A program made the position numbers and the translations under genes. Shown here piece after piece: positions 44,663-54,730 of a stretch of 64,000 bases of DNA. Source of the stretch: Spartinivicinus ruber (GTDB taxonomy: Bacteria > Pseudomonadota > Gammaproteobacteria > Pseudomonadales > Zooshikellaceae); NCBI RefSeq assembly GCF_011009015.1, contig NZ_CP048878.1, positions 3,440,354-3,504,353 on the forward strand, in the 5' to 3' direction. The notes beneath the pieces are model-generated. The model did not search any database, had not been told where the DNA came from, and was given only the letters and a program-made list of their open reading frames with translations. Numbering within the stretch: the stretch's first letter is position 1; each line of letters begins with the position of its first letter.

Positions 44663-45693
44663 CCTAATTATCACTATACCTAAGCCATTAACTGCTGTAT
44701 ATTTGAACAGCATGGAAACTTAATTGAGAAGGTATAAATAATGGCTATCAACAAAGTTCAATTTCAAAAAGGCCTGAGTTTAAACGAGTTTCTCAAACAA
44801 TATGGTACAGAAGAACAATGCTTTAATACCTTATACAAATTGCGATGGCCAGAAGGTTTTCAGTGCCCCAATTGTGGATACGACAAATGCTGTCAACTCA
44901 CTACTAGAAAGCTTCAGCAGTGCTATAAATGTCACCAGCAAACATCTGTAACTGCAGGTACTATCTTTGAATCAACCAAATTACCATTAAAGACTTGGTT
45001 CCAAGGGATGTATTTGATCTCCCAAGACAAAAAAGGTATATCAGCCATAGAATTACATCGCCATTTAGGTATTTCCTATCAAGCTGCCTGGAGAATGAAA
45101 CATAAGCTCATGAAAGTGATGCAAGAAAGAGAAGGCACCAAGCAATTGTCGGGTTTTATTGAAATTGATGATGCCTATCTTGGTGGTGAGCGTACAGGTT
45201 GCAAAAGAGGTAGGGGAGCAGATGGGAAAATACCTTTTGTAGCAGCCGTAGAAACAACAAAACAAGGTCAACCGACACGAATTAAACTGAGCATTTTAAA
45301 AGGGTTTAATAAAGAAGAGATAACGGCTTGGAGTAGGCAGAATTTGGCCAAGGGCAGTACCGTAATCTCCGATGGACTGGCCTGTTTTAATGGTGTCATA
45401 GAAGCAGGTTGTCTTCATGATAAAATTGTATGCGGTGGTGGTCGTGCATCAGTAGAGGAACCTGAATTTTATTGGGTTAACACCATCCTTGGAAACTTAA
45501 AAAGTGCTTTACGTAGTACTTATCATGCTATTCGCGCTAAATATGCACAACGTTATCTTGCTGAATTTCAGTATCGATTTAATCGAAGATTTAGCTTAGT
45601 AGAATTTATTCCTAGGCTAGCATTTGTAGCACTGAGAACACCTCCACTACCAGGTAAGCTACTAAATATAGCTTAGGTATGATGATAATTAGG
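44663..45693 (+). mobile_element. IS1595-family insertion sequence, copy C (1031 bp, intact)
   Basis: Ends as in copies A and B but in the opposite orientation. The 8-bp target duplication TAACTTTT (44655-44662 and 45694-45701) is perfect. It is inserted 17 bp past the HEAT-NACHT stop, so no gene is broken, though it may separate that gene from its terminator. Confidence 0.96.
44741..45676 (+). CDS. IS1595-family transposase, copy C
   Basis: A 311-residue transposase identical to those of copies A and B: zinc ribbon near residues 40-65, ISXO2-like DDE-type domain with GFIEIDDAYLGGER and VISDGLACF. An intact frame with perfect flanking duplication indicates a recent insertion. Confidence 0.95.
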   Translation: MAINKVQFQKGLSLNEFLKQYGTEEQCFNTLYKLRWPEGFQCPNCGYDKCCQLTTRKLQQCYKCHQQTSVTAGTIFESTKLPLKTWFQGMYLISQDKKGISAIELHRHLGISYQAAWRMKHKLMKVMQEREGTKQLSGFIEIDDAYLGGERTGCKRGRGADGKIPFVAAVETTKQGQPTRIKLSILKGFNKEEITAWSRQNLAKGSTVISDGLACFNGVIEAGCLHDKIVCGGGRASVEEPEFYWVNTILGNLKSALRSTYHAIRAKYAQRYLAEFQYRFNRRFSLVEFIPRLAFVALRTPPLPGKLLNIA

Positions 45694-45799
45694 TAACTTT
45701 TTAACTATGAATTAATTTTTCATTTGTTTGCATTATATCTATAAACTAATCTAGTGATAACTAAACTTTTAATTATTCGAGAATAATTTTGAGGGTCCT

Positions 45800-47188
45800 A
45801 TGTCACATATCAATTTTATTAATAATATATCCTTTATTATTTCAGCTATTTCTATCTTCACGATCAAAATAACTCTGGCAGAGATATCCCCTCAAGAAGT
45901 TGAATTATTAGAAACTAATTTAACTCCAATAGGAGCAGAAAAAAAAGGAAATAGCACAGGTAAAATCCCTGAGTGGACTGGAGGTATCAAAAAAACTGAT
46001 ATACCAGTAACTTTTACCAAGCCAGGACAACACTATCCTGACCCTTATCCTCAAGACAAGCCTTTATTTACGATTACTGTAAATAACTTCAAACGATATT
46101 CAAAAAACCTAACCAAAGGCCAAATGGCATTATTCTATTCTTACCCAAAAACCTTCAATATGCCTATTTACAAATCTCGTCGCTCTGGATCACTCCCCTC
46201 TTTTATTTATAAAAATACTTATAAAAATTCAACTACTGCAAAGCTAATTAACAATGGCAATGGATTCACTGGAGCCTATGCTGGTTTTCCATTTCCTATA
46301 CCAAAAAATGGACTAGAAGTCCTATGGAATCATATTGTTCGTTATCGTGGAATATACATAAAACGTAAACAGGTTATTGCTTCCGTTCACCGCAATGGTA
46401 ATTATACACCGATTACTCTCTTACAAGAGGCATATTTCCACTATTATAATCCACATGGTAACGAATCGACATTAGGAAATGTTTATATCTATTATTTATC
46501 CGAAACTCTTGCTCCAGCTAGGTTAGCAGGGAGCCTTTTATTAACATTTGAAACTCTCGATCAAGTAAAACAACCTAGATTATCTTGGGCCTATGATGTG
46601 GGCCAACGCCGAATTCGACGGGCCCCAAATGCCTCTTATGATACTCCTATTGATTTAGCTGATGGGTTAGTTACTATTGATGATGTTGATATGTTCAGTG
46701 GTTCCCCCAACCGATTCGATTGGAAACTAAAAGGTAAGCAAGAGATTTTCATACCCTATAATAACTATAAGCTAGTTAGCCCTAGTTTAAAAAATAATGA
46801 TATCTTAAAAGTTGGACACATTAACCCTGATTACACCCGTTATGAACTACATCGAGTTTGGGTTGTGGAAGGTACTCTCAAAAAGGGAAAACGTCATATT
46901 TACTTTCAACGAACCTTATATCTAGATGAAGATAGCTGGGGAATAGCTATTGCTGATCTTTATGATATCCGAGGAAAATTATGGCGGGTCAATATGGCTT
47001 ATTTACTGAATTACTATGATCAGCCGACAACATGGACAAGCCTAGATGTATACCATGACCTTCAGGCTCGACGCTATTTTGTAGGGGGTATAGCTAACGA
47101 GATGAAAAATTATATAACATTTTCTAATATCCCACCAAACAAAAGTTATTTCAGACCAGCTGCACTTAGACAAAAAGGTAGAAGATAA
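45800..47188 (+). CDS. DUF1329-family exported protein
   Basis: A 462-residue protein with an N-terminal signal sequence (about 1-32). Typical DUF1329 segments follow: LTPIGAEKKGNSTGKIPEWTGG by parts at the mature start, NGLEVLWNHIVRYRG, RLSWAYDVGQRRIRRAPNASYDTP, and YELHRVWVVEGTLKKGKRHIYFQRTLYLDEDSWGI by parts. DUF1329 proteins have a LolA/LolB-like beta-sheet fold and are usually encoded with DUF1302 outer-membrane proteins and sometimes RND transporters. A role in handling lipids or hydrophobic compounds in the periplasm is suspected. Here its DUF1302 partner is on the opposite strand, convergent. GAGGG lies six bases before the ATG. Confidence 0.88.
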   Translation: MSHINFINNISFIISAISIFTIKITLAEISPQEVELLETNLTPIGAEKKGNSTGKIPEWTGGIKKTDIPVTFTKPGQHYPDPYPQDKPLFTITVNNFKRYSKNLTKGQMALFYSYPKTFNMPIYKSRRSGSLPSFIYKNTYKNSTTAKLINNGNGFTGAYAGFPFPIPKNGLEVLWNHIVRYRGIYIKRKQVIASVHRNGNYTPITLLQEAYFHYYNPHGNESTLGNVYIYYLSETLAPARLAGSLLLTFETLDQVKQPRLSWAYDVGQRRIRRAPNASYDTPIDLADGLVTIDDVDMFSGSPNRFDWKLKGKQEIFIPYNNYKLVSPSLKNNDILKVGHINPDYTRYELHRVWVVEGTLKKGKRHIYFQRTLYLDEDSWGIAIADLYDIRGKLWRVNMAYLLNYYDQPTTWTSLDVYHDLQARRYFVGGIANEMKNYITFSNIPPNKSYFRPAALRQKGRR

Positions 47189-47257
47189 GCCATCATTAGT
47201 TATATAATCTATCCATAGTTATAAAAAATTTATTCTCTCAGGAGAAGTCAATTACTT

Positions 47258-49294
47258 TCAAAAATCATACTTGATTATCAATGCTATATTATCCCTATCA
47301 TTAAGTTTATTCCGTCGCTCAGCACCAAAAAAATTCGAATAACTAATACCAGCCGATACTGTGTTTAAATAGTTTAGACTCAATGAAATAGTCGCGGCTT
47401 TACGATCTTCCATAAAGCTGCCTGTCCTTCTTGAATTACCATCTACATCATGTTTAAAGCGAAAAACTGGATTTAAATTAATACCTGCAAATACATCATT
47501 CCATACTCCCGATAATACTAAGGTATACCCCCAACTAAAGCGATCTAACCTTTCATGAGCTGGAGTATAGTCACTAGCAAAAATTATTTTATTGTAAGGA
47601 TTTGAACCGTTTGATATAAACTTATCATAATCATCAGTACCTAAGCCAGAAATCATTTCAAAGTGAGGCTCAAATAACCCTATAAAGCTATCAAAACCTA
47701 GAGAGGGGCCAAAATTATGCATAAATACTAATGAGCCAGTCCATAATTCAACTCGCTCAAAGTTACTATACCAACTTCCTAAACATGCCTTATTATTAAC
47801 TCTCGCTTGAGATACATTAAATGTATCTCCAGAACAAACAGCAGAGTAACCTGCTGCAACTTGATTAGCAAGAGATGTTGCATTCAGGGATATTCCGGCA
47901 GCCAAATCCTCTGGGTGATCAATCCACATAGGCATATTCGGTCGATAAGCTAACTCACCAGCAATAGATGTTCTTCCAATCGCGGTATTGAAGCTCACCC
48001 CATAGATACGAATATCTTCAGGAAAAACTCTCCTTACAAATAAATCGTTTGATAGAATGTGATTCGATGATAAACCCGCAATACATGTGCTAGCTTCATC
48101 AAAGGCTAAGCCTAATCTGGGATCCAAACATAGATTTTTTATTATAATACTTTCTATTGAGTTAAAGTTTTCTACTCTGCCATTATTAGGTATTATGGCT
48201 TCTATAAAGGGTACTTGAGCATGGTAATTAATATAATACAATCCAAACTCTGTTCCATTGAGATCTTCAGCAAAATACTTAACATTAACTCCCCACTGAC
48301 CTCCATCAGACGCACTCTTTTTCTGTCTAACATCTGCAGCAACTATATATTCTTGTGACGAGTTTGTATTGATATTTAAATCACTATACAAATTTGAACC
48401 TGGATTCAATAACGTTTGATAAGCTGTTGCAATAGCCATTACATCAACACTTACTGGCTTATATCCCTTGTCAGCCCCTTCAGCAAATGTATCATTATTG
48501 TTAAAATAGGAACCTCTAGGGGGTACTATTGCCTCATCCCATTCCAACATATAGTACGCCGCTATAGATGTATTATCAGTTAGCCCTAATGTGAATGACA
48601 AAGCCATTTGAGGTATCAATATGTCTTTTATCTTAGATCCAGGTAATGCGATTTGAACAGCATCTATTGGATTAATTGTATTAATACCTCCTCTATAAAA
48701 CAAGCCTTCTCCCCAATTTAATACTTGTTGGCCAATGCGTATATCGACTGGTTTTTCATCTATATGGAAATCAATAAAAAGAAAAGCATCTAATACTGAA
48801 GCATCTTTACCAATTAAACGATCAACTCTATTATTAAAACCATCTCCATAAGGGTAAGTGTTTATTTGATTTGGAAAACCTTGACGTGTAAGGCGATTAT
48901 TAGCGTCAATCCAATTCGTAGGTTGGCCTATTACGACACTATCATAAAAAGCCCTTCCTCGAATAAAAATACCAATATTTTCAACTCTGCTTTCAGCATT
49001 TGAGTAATTAGCTTCTAATTCAAAAGTAAGCTTATAAAGACTAGAAACCAGCCCTGTATCATAGTTACGATTACCATCATTAGAATTTACATCATCATGG
49101 GTAGGCTCAGTATCATTCCCATATTTTCGAGTATCTCGTCCCTCCACTCGCCACATTGCCCCATAAGATAAGCTAGTATCCAGTGAACTAGTTATCTCTC
49201 CCCCATGAATTTTTAGTGTTATAAAAACACTTAGTAGCATAAAGCTTTTTCTAGAATAAATAAGCACTACCGACAAAAAAATATTATTGATCAC
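47258..49294 (-). CDS. DUF1302-family outer-membrane protein
   Basis: A 678-residue protein of alternating amphipathic strands ending in phenylalanine (IALIIKYDF), as expected for an outer-membrane beta-barrel. Family features are the N-terminal SSLDTSLSYGAMWRVEGRD, the DVRIGQQVLNWGEGLFYRGGINTINPID-type stretch near 180 (by parts), and the C-terminal repeats of YTLVLSG and ISLSLNYLNT. It starts with GTG; a later ATG (LLSVFITLK) could be the real start of the signal peptide. It is normally paired with DUF1329, and both would act on or export hydrophobic molecules. Transcribed towards the DUF1329 gene. Confidence 0.87.
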   Translation of the reverse strand: MINNIFLSVVLIYSRKSFMLLSVFITLKIHGGEITSSLDTSLSYGAMWRVEGRDTRKYGNDTEPTHDDVNSNDGNRNYDTGLVSSLYKLTFELEANYSNAESRVENIGIFIRGRAFYDSVVIGQPTNWIDANNRLTRQGFPNQINTYPYGDGFNNRVDRLIGKDASVLDAFLFIDFHIDEKPVDIRIGQQVLNWGEGLFYRGGINTINPIDAVQIALPGSKIKDILIPQMALSFTLGLTDNTSIAAYYMLEWDEAIVPPRGSYFNNNDTFAEGADKGYKPVSVDVMAIATAYQTLLNPGSNLYSDLNINTNSSQEYIVAADVRQKKSASDGGQWGVNVKYFAEDLNGTEFGLYYINYHAQVPFIEAIIPNNGRVENFNSIESIIIKNLCLDPRLGLAFDEASTCIAGLSSNHILSNDLFVRRVFPEDIRIYGVSFNTAIGRTSIAGELAYRPNMPMWIDHPEDLAAGISLNATSLANQVAAGYSAVCSGDTFNVSQARVNNKACLGSWYSNFERVELWTGSLVFMHNFGPSLGFDSFIGLFEPHFEMISGLGTDDYDKFISNGSNPYNKIIFASDYTPAHERLDRFSWGYTLVLSGVWNDVFAGINLNPVFRFKHDVDGNSRRTGSFMEDRKAATISLSLNYLNTVSAGISYSNFFGAERRNKLNDRDNIALIIKYDF

Positions 49295-49679
49295 GTTACT
49301 ATTTCAATGATTGGGATTAGAAAATTATTGGTTTATTTATATATTTCGGCACACTTTTCCATGTATTAAGTAATATCTACTTTAGATATTCAAGTACTTT
49401 TACGGCTGCATAAATAACTTGAACACCTCCTTTTGCTTATAAGATAGACTATACAGTTAACTATATTGTAAAAAGCATATAAAAAAATCGCATTAACAAA
49501 TTAATTATATGCCAAAAATTTGCAACCTATTTAACCAATGAACCGAAAGCAGATCCTTTTTTACAACTATGATTGGGCCGGAAAAGATTAGCCGGCTAGT
49601 ATACCCTCTCACCTAGATATTGCTTAGTTGCACTTGTTAGTTGAATCCACGCTTCATACTGAGTGAAAGAGTACAATAG
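49295..49679. other. 385-bp intergenic region
   Basis: AT-rich, upstream of the DUF1302 gene and downstream of the amidotransferase gene. It contains a small hairpin (GCCGG at about 49578 pairing with CCGGC) but no T-run and no gene. Confidence 0.5.
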
Positions 49680-50459
49680 TTATTCTATTTTGGACACTAA
49701 CTCCCCTAGCCGAAATACCGCCAGTTGTCCTGGCTCTAAGGTATTCCAAGCTTCATTAGTGGTTAAAGGTTCTGTTGCAATCACAGTGACCACATCATTA
49801 GGGGTAGTTTCTTTTTGAAAATCAATGCTTAATTCTGCATCCTTCAAAACCGCTTCCGCAAATGGAGCTCGCCGGGTTAACCAGGACAGTTTTGTTGAGC
49901 AAAAGGCATAGAGGTAATTCGCTTCACTCAAAAGCAAATTAAAAACCCCATATTCATTTAGATGACAACACAGCTGATGGATGGTTTGCCATAACAATTC
50001 AGACTGTTCAGGCATGGTAGGAAACTGCTGCCTTATTTGGGCTAACATCCAGCAAAAAGCATGTTCACTGTCGGTAGTACCTACTGGCAAATAAAACGAT
50101 AAAGGCAGATCTTGCTTGGCTTTTTTTAGTTGGCCGTTATGGGCAAAGGTCCACTTTCGCCCCCATAACTCCCGAATAAAAGGATGGGTATTTTCCAAAC
50201 AAACACGACCAGAATTTGCCTGACGAATATGGCTAATGACAATGCAGCTTTTAATAGGGTATTGCTTTACCAGCTCTGCCACCGCCGATTGATAGCTCGG
50301 TTGGCTATCACGGAACTCCCGAATAGCTTTCCCTTCATATAAGACAATCCCCCAGCCATCTTTATGAGGCCCAGTACGCCCACCACGTTGCATCAACCCG
50401 GTAAAACTAAAACAAATATCCGTTGGGACATTGGCACTCATGCCTAATAATTCACACAT
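49680..50459 (-). CDS. Class II glutamine amidotransferase (YafJ/GAT type II)
   Basis: A 259-residue Ntn-hydrolase. The start is set at ATG 50459 so that the catalytic cysteine is residue 2 ([10 protein letters not shown]); a TTG 15 bp upstream would bury it. Further signatures are [26 protein letters not shown] by parts, the arginine in [31 protein letters not shown] and the DSEH pair at about residue 125. It releases ammonia from glutamine; YafJ-like proteins have no attached synthase domain and an unknown acceptor. A single gene transcribed leftward. Confidence 0.92.
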   Translation of the reverse strand: MCELLGMSANVPTDICFSFTGLMQRGGRTGPHKDGWGIVLYEGKAIREFRDSQPSYQSAVAELVKQYPIKSCIVISHIRQANSGRVCLENTHPFIRELWGRKWTFAHNGQLKKAKQDLPLSFYLPVGTTDSEHAFCWMLAQIRQQFPTMPEQSELLWQTIHQLCCHLNEYGVFNLLLSEANYLYAFCSTKLSWLTRRAPFAEAVLKDAELSIDFQKETTPNDVVTVIATEPLTTNEAWNTLEPGQLAVFRLGELVSKIE

Positions 50460-50594
50460 AACAACAGTAGCCAAGTTAACCTAAATATAACTCATTTGCC
50501 TACTATACCACGATATAGCCTTTAATTTGGGTATAATCATCTGGAAAAAATATTAGAGCATCTCTAAAAATAGACAGCTACTGATTTATTCAGG

Positions 50595-52880
50595 TTAATC
50601 TTTTTTGTCATCAGACTCATCTCCACCGGATAAGTCAAAGTCTTCATCGAGTAAGTCTTCAGGGTCTTCTGGGGGGATATCATCTTCATCCAACTGATCC
50701 TTGGTTTTAGGCTGTTCCTCTTCAGTAGATTCAGGCGCTGCAGGTGGGGGTTCTTTTTCTGCGATTGATGAGTCAGAGGCCGTTAAATCTTCAAGATCGT
50801 CAGCAGGCAGCTCAATCTCCATATCATCTTCCTCCACAAGGTCTTCTTCTAGTTCTTCAGGAACTTCCTCTACCTCTGCTGGCTTTTCATCTACTGTTTC
50901 AGTTGATGGCTCTTCTTTCTTTTCCGTTTCCTCTGTTCCTGCTTCTTCCTCTTCAAATTTTTCATCACTGCCTTTTATCAGCTTTTTATAGACAAAAAAC
51001 AACCCGCCTAACACCAGGATATTGCCTAAAGCAATACCTACATATGTAATCCAGCCCAACTCATCTTCTGTTGTTTCCTCTGTTTCCTCAGGCTCTACTT
51101 CTGGTTGTTCTTCTATGACAGGTGGTTCTTCCTCCTTGGTTTCACCTTCAACAGTTTCATCTTCTGACTCTCCCACCTGTTCAGTTGTATCTGTTTCAGG
51201 CTCAGGTGTAACACCTGCTTCTAGAGTCGCTGATTGGGTTTCCGGGTAATTTAATACAATAGGTGCGGTTTCTATTTTTAGGGTCTTCCCATCTTTTGCC
51301 TGGGCATCAATATTAAAAAATACTTTATGTTGACCTTGCTGCAAACGCTCAATAGCAAAGCGCCAACTACGACCATCTTTATAAAGGGGAACCGGGCGAA
51401 GCTGTTTGGTGCCATCTGGATATCGCACTTGTGCAACCACTTTGGAAGACTTACGGTCAATCGACTGACTACGGGGTTTCACTACAATTAAATACTTATC
51501 TTGTCCTTCTTCAGCAAACAACTCACTTTCAATCTGAAATGGTTGACGAACTGAAACCAACTTGGCATAACGTCGATTGAAAGTATTTGCATCAACAACC
51601 AGCTCTATTCGATAATCACCTATATCTGAAAAGGGTTTAAGCTGGTCGGTAAAGTGGCCGTCGTTAAGCGAACTCTCATCTTTTATTTGCTGTTCGCTGA
51701 TAAGCTTAGCTGACTGATAAACCTGCCAACTGCCTTGAATAATGTTCAAAAAATCCTGTTTTAGGATGATTTTTCCTTGTTCCTCAAACCAAAAATCAAG
51801 CTCCACTTCTTGCCCTAAGAACAAATTACTGGGTATATCTTTTACCTTTAATTTCAAGTCACTGACGATGGTAACCCGATTATCAGGATCAGGTTCTGCT
51901 TGTAATAACCACTCTCCTTCATAAGGCTTTTGTACAGTCACTAAATCATATTGATCTGTGCTGTGCCACTTAATATCATCTGTCGTATTGGCTTTGGAAT
52001 AGGTTGACTGATCAGGCGACAGTAGTTGGGTAACTGCTTCTGGCCGTGGTTTAAACACTAATAGGGTAAATTCTTCAACGCTAGAATCAACCAGAAACTT
52101 ATTATCTTGTAGGGGAACTTGCTCACTGGGTGCAGTCTGTTCTAATGCCTTTAAAAATAATTTGGTTAGTTCTTCAGCATTATTAGCTTCTGAAGATAAT
52201 CCGCCTGTTTCAATGGCTAAGGTGTCCATCAATGCCCGATCAGAATTGCTGGATAAAGCAATGGTATGAATGGTATAACCTGCGTCACTGAGCACAGGAA
52301 TTTGCTCAGTTAAAATTCGCTCGCGTTCTGTCTGGTTTTTATCTGAGTCTTTTGAAATATCCACCATCCCATCGGTTAATAGGATAATATGCCGGGATTG
52401 CTTGGCTTGTGCATTACGATCAAATGCCCCGGCATTCAGTGCTTCACCAATATTGGTAAATAAACCAGTTGAATTAATTTTTTCGACTTGCGGCTTTGCT
52501 TGTTGCCGCCACTGACTATCTACCTCAGCATAGGGAACCAGCGACTTGATATGCTGGCCAAATATCCACACTCCTGCTTTACTGCCTTTTGGTAATAGCT
52601 CAACCATTAATTCAATTGCTGGTACTCGTAAGTTTTGTGGATCATTGATTTTCATGCTACCAGAAATATCCACTAACATTCGTACATCAGCTGCGGAAAC
52701 TTGGCTATTCGATGACTGGTCAGATTCTTCAGCAAATACGATAAAAGAGCACAACATCAAAAAAACCAGGCTAAACTTCCCGCCAGCCTGTTTCATCGTA
52801 TTAATAATTGGCTTAATAGCCACTACTGGACGTCGATAAAATATGCTTGCCAGGCTCATATACCCAGCCTTATAAGTCAT
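50595..52880 (-). CDS. TIGR03503-like VWA-domain membrane protein
   Basis: A 761-residue protein: signal or anchor within residues 30-50 (FSLVFLMLCSFIVFA), VWA domain about 65-250 with metal site D71ISGSM and IILLTDGMVD, then beta-rich Ig-like regions. A transmembrane segment near 608-630 (WITYVGIALGNILVLGGLFFVYKKL by parts) follows, with a strongly acidic, proline-rich cytoplasmic tail (DEDDIPPEDPEDLLDEDFDL). The first ATG is kept because AAGGAG lies seven bases before it. TIGR03503 proteins are conserved in marine gammaproteobacteria, with unknown function; the periplasmic VWA domain probably binds a protein partner. Confidence 0.8.
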   Translation of the reverse strand: MTYKAGYMSLASIFYRRPVVAIKPIINTMKQAGGKFSLVFLMLCSFIVFAEESDQSSNSQVSAADVRMLVDISGSMKINDPQNLRVPAIELMVELLPKGSKAGVWIFGQHIKSLVPYAEVDSQWRQQAKPQVEKINSTGLFTNIGEALNAGAFDRNAQAKQSRHIILLTDGMVDISKDSDKNQTERERILTEQIPVLSDAGYTIHTIALSSNSDRALMDTLAIETGGLSSEANNAEELTKLFLKALEQTAPSEQVPLQDNKFLVDSSVEEFTLLVFKPRPEAVTQLLSPDQSTYSKANTTDDIKWHSTDQYDLVTVQKPYEGEWLLQAEPDPDNRVTIVSDLKLKVKDIPSNLFLGQEVELDFWFEEQGKIILKQDFLNIIQGSWQVYQSAKLISEQQIKDESSLNDGHFTDQLKPFSDIGDYRIELVVDANTFNRRYAKLVSVRQPFQIESELFAEEGQDKYLIVVKPRSQSIDRKSSKVVAQVRYPDGTKQLRPVPLYKDGRSWRFAIERLQQGQHKVFFNIDAQAKDGKTLKIETAPIVLNYPETQSATLEAGVTPEPETDTTEQVGESEDETVEGETKEEEPPVIEEQPEVEPEETEETTEDELGWITYVGIALGNILVLGGLFFVYKKLIKGSDEKFEEEEAGTEETEKKEEPSTETVDEKPAEVEEVPEELEEDLVEEDDMEIELPADDLEDLTASDSSIAEKEPPPAAPESTEEEQPKTKDQLDEDDIPPEDPEDLLDEDFDLSGGDESDDKKD

Positions 52881-53116
52881 TGCCAGCTCCTTGCAATAGT
52901 GACTAATGACCAGCCCCTGTGGCAGAACTGCTGTGTCTGTGTATATAACAGATCAGCACAGGAAAATATCTGGTATCATCATTAAGTTATAGCAGCTTTA
53001 TTGCAAATGGCACTATTCATAAGGTCTAGCCCGAGTCATACCTCAATGATTCGGACTAGCTTCTGCGCAGGGCATAAGTGGTAAGATAAAGGTATTACCA
53101 TAAAGTAATGCCTTTT

Positions 53117-53575
53117 TTAAATGGTTGGGGTAATTCGCTCTTTGGCTGGCTGGGGTACTTTTCTTGTCCGCTTTTTCTGCTGTGGCTTTTGATTGCGAGC
53201 CGAAGATTGTGACTTTGCTTGCTCATCAGGTTTACCCTTAGCACGCTTCGGCTTAGGGGATGGCAATACTATGAAAAGTGCCAATAACAAGACAAACATT
53301 AGTAACTCTGCCACAGCCACCACATGTCCAGCTCGGTAGGCCGCCTCAGCACCTTTGGTTAAAGCATCATACAAGGTGATCAGCCCAGCAGGGGCTAAAT
53401 ATTCATGATTGCTATCAACATACCAAGGGGTAAATAAGGCAACTGCCACAAAACCCCGCAACAGACCTTTCAAAAACCGGCTCAATGACCTTGTCATCCG
53501 CACCCAGACTAAAAAGCAACCGAAGGCGCTAGCTAAATAAATCATCCAACCGTAAAAGTAATGATTTGGATCCAT
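53117..53575 (-). CDS. Small inner-membrane protein with basic C-terminal tail, unknown function
   Basis: About 152 residues from the ATG at 53575, with three likely hydrophobic segments (YFYGWMIYLASAFGCFLVWV, LLRGFVAVALFTPWYV, VAVAELLMFVLLLALFIVLP). The cytoplasmic tail of 45 residues is rich in lysine, arginine, proline and glutamine. A TTG six codons upstream is the only longer start. It lies upstream of the TIGR03503-like gene on the same strand, 236 bp apart. Homologues beside VWA proteins are my recollection only; I cannot name the family. Confidence 0.6.
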   Translation of the reverse strand: MDPNHYFYGWMIYLASAFGCFLVWVRMTRSLSRFLKGLLRGFVAVALFTPWYVDSNHEYLAPAGLITLYDALTKGAEAAYRAGHVVAVAELLMFVLLLALFIVLPSPKPKRAKGKPDEQAKSQSSARNQKPQQKKRTRKVPQPAKERITPTI

Positions 53576-53685
53576 ACCGACAATAATATACAACTTAGTT
53601 TAGAAAAATTTTACTCATCATAATCAAAGAGCATCGTCAGGTCATTATAAACAAGTTAAATAATATTTTAGGGGATTAGTTTGGA

Positions 53686-54705
53686 TTACTGTCGCTTTGT
53701 ATTGTTACAGACTACTTCCGGACACTGGTTAAACTGATCTTTGACAGTGAGAGCCTGAATTTCTTGCTGAGTAGCCAGTAACTGCTGATTATCCGGTTGA
53801 ACTGCCAGTCCACATGCTAGAGCTTGTTGTGCAGCCTGCACACAACCACCTGTTGCCAGTGCATAACCCAGATTATTCCAGCCCACGATATGATGAGGAT
53901 GATTCGCCACCAACTCCATTAATGCATCCACTGATTGTTGCCACTGTTGCTTCGCATAATAGGCATTGCCCAGTCCCAGTAACGCAATAGGATGATGCTG
54001 CCAGGTTTTTAATGCAGTTTGATAGGCCATAATCGCTACCTGGCGCTGGTTCACTTGCTCCAAAGCCTGTGCAGCTTTGAGATAGGACAACGGATTAGCT
54101 GTTGCAGGCAAGCGATCAGGGGGCAATGGCACCAACCCCCAATACTGGGCCCTCTCCCAAGTTTTACCAAAGAGTGCCAAGGGCATTTTATAACGTTTGT
54201 GTTGCTCTGATCTCAGCACCACTTGCTTAGTTGACCACTCAAAGCCTACCACAACTGCATAATGCCATTGTGGATACCAGCTGTAGCCTAAATTCAGCAT
54301 CACCAATACCGGATGCCCAGCGGTAATTTCAGCCATCAACTGTTGTAGAGAGCCTTTCATTTCATAGGCCAATAGACCTCGCTGACGTGTAGCCGCCACC
54401 AGCTCAACTTGAAAACTACCCTGCTTGGCCGGTGTGTAGACTTCATCCACCAGATCATCAGGTTCTATAGGCACCTGCCAATAACTCAATACAGTCGCTA
54501 GTGCAGCAGGACCACAGTGATATTCTGTTTGAGGAAAAAAAGGTACCTGCTCCAGCTCAACTTGATAGAAACTATCCGCTGGAAGTGCATCCATTTGCTT
54601 AATAAAAGCATTACTAGTACAGCCAGTTATCCCCAACAAAATAAAAATGCCCAGCACATGCCGGGCATTTTGAAAGGGTAGTAATAGTTGTAAAAAGTTT
54701 GTCAC
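53686..54705 (-). CDS. PA2778-family lipoprotein, C39-like cysteine peptidase with TPR repeats
   Basis: A 339-residue lipoprotein: lipobox GITGC with C29. It has a peptidase C39-like domain with C64 in YHCGPAALATVL and H148 in WHYAVVVGF, and the conserved P-Q-T-E-Y before the cysteine. From about 205 to 320 come TPR-type helices (ALLGLGNAYYAKQQWQQSVDALMEL, IVGWNNLGYALATGG by parts). It matches the Pseudomonas PA2778 family and is followed upstream by a PA2779-type gene, the standard pairing. The start codon is GTG. It may cleave or bind an envelope peptide; the substrate is unknown. Confidence 0.88.
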   Translation of the reverse strand: MTNFLQLLLPFQNARHVLGIFILLGITGCTSNAFIKQMDALPADSFYQVELEQVPFFPQTEYHCGPAALATVLSYWQVPIEPDDLVDEVYTPAKQGSFQVELVAATRQRGLLAYEMKGSLQQLMAEITAGHPVLVMLNLGYSWYPQWHYAVVVGFEWSTKQVVLRSEQHKRYKMPLALFGKTWERAQYWGLVPLPPDRLPATANPLSYLKAAQALEQVNQRQVAIMAYQTALKTWQHHPIALLGLGNAYYAKQQWQQSVDALMELVANHPHHIVGWNNLGYALATGGCVQAAQQALACGLAVQPDNQQLLATQQEIQALTVKDQFNQCPEVVCNNTKRQ

Positions 54706-54730
54706 TACAATCTTTTATGGGTTACTTAGC

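Noticed and set aside
49578-49605. Terminator in the amidotransferase/DUF1302 gap
   Set aside because: A GCCGG/CCGGC hairpin exists but has no T-run on either strand.
50701-51249. Serine- and leucine-rich plus-strand frames opposite the TIGR03503-like gene
   Set aside because: They are the reverse complement of the acidic D/E-rich tail of the real gene; low complexity and no start signals.
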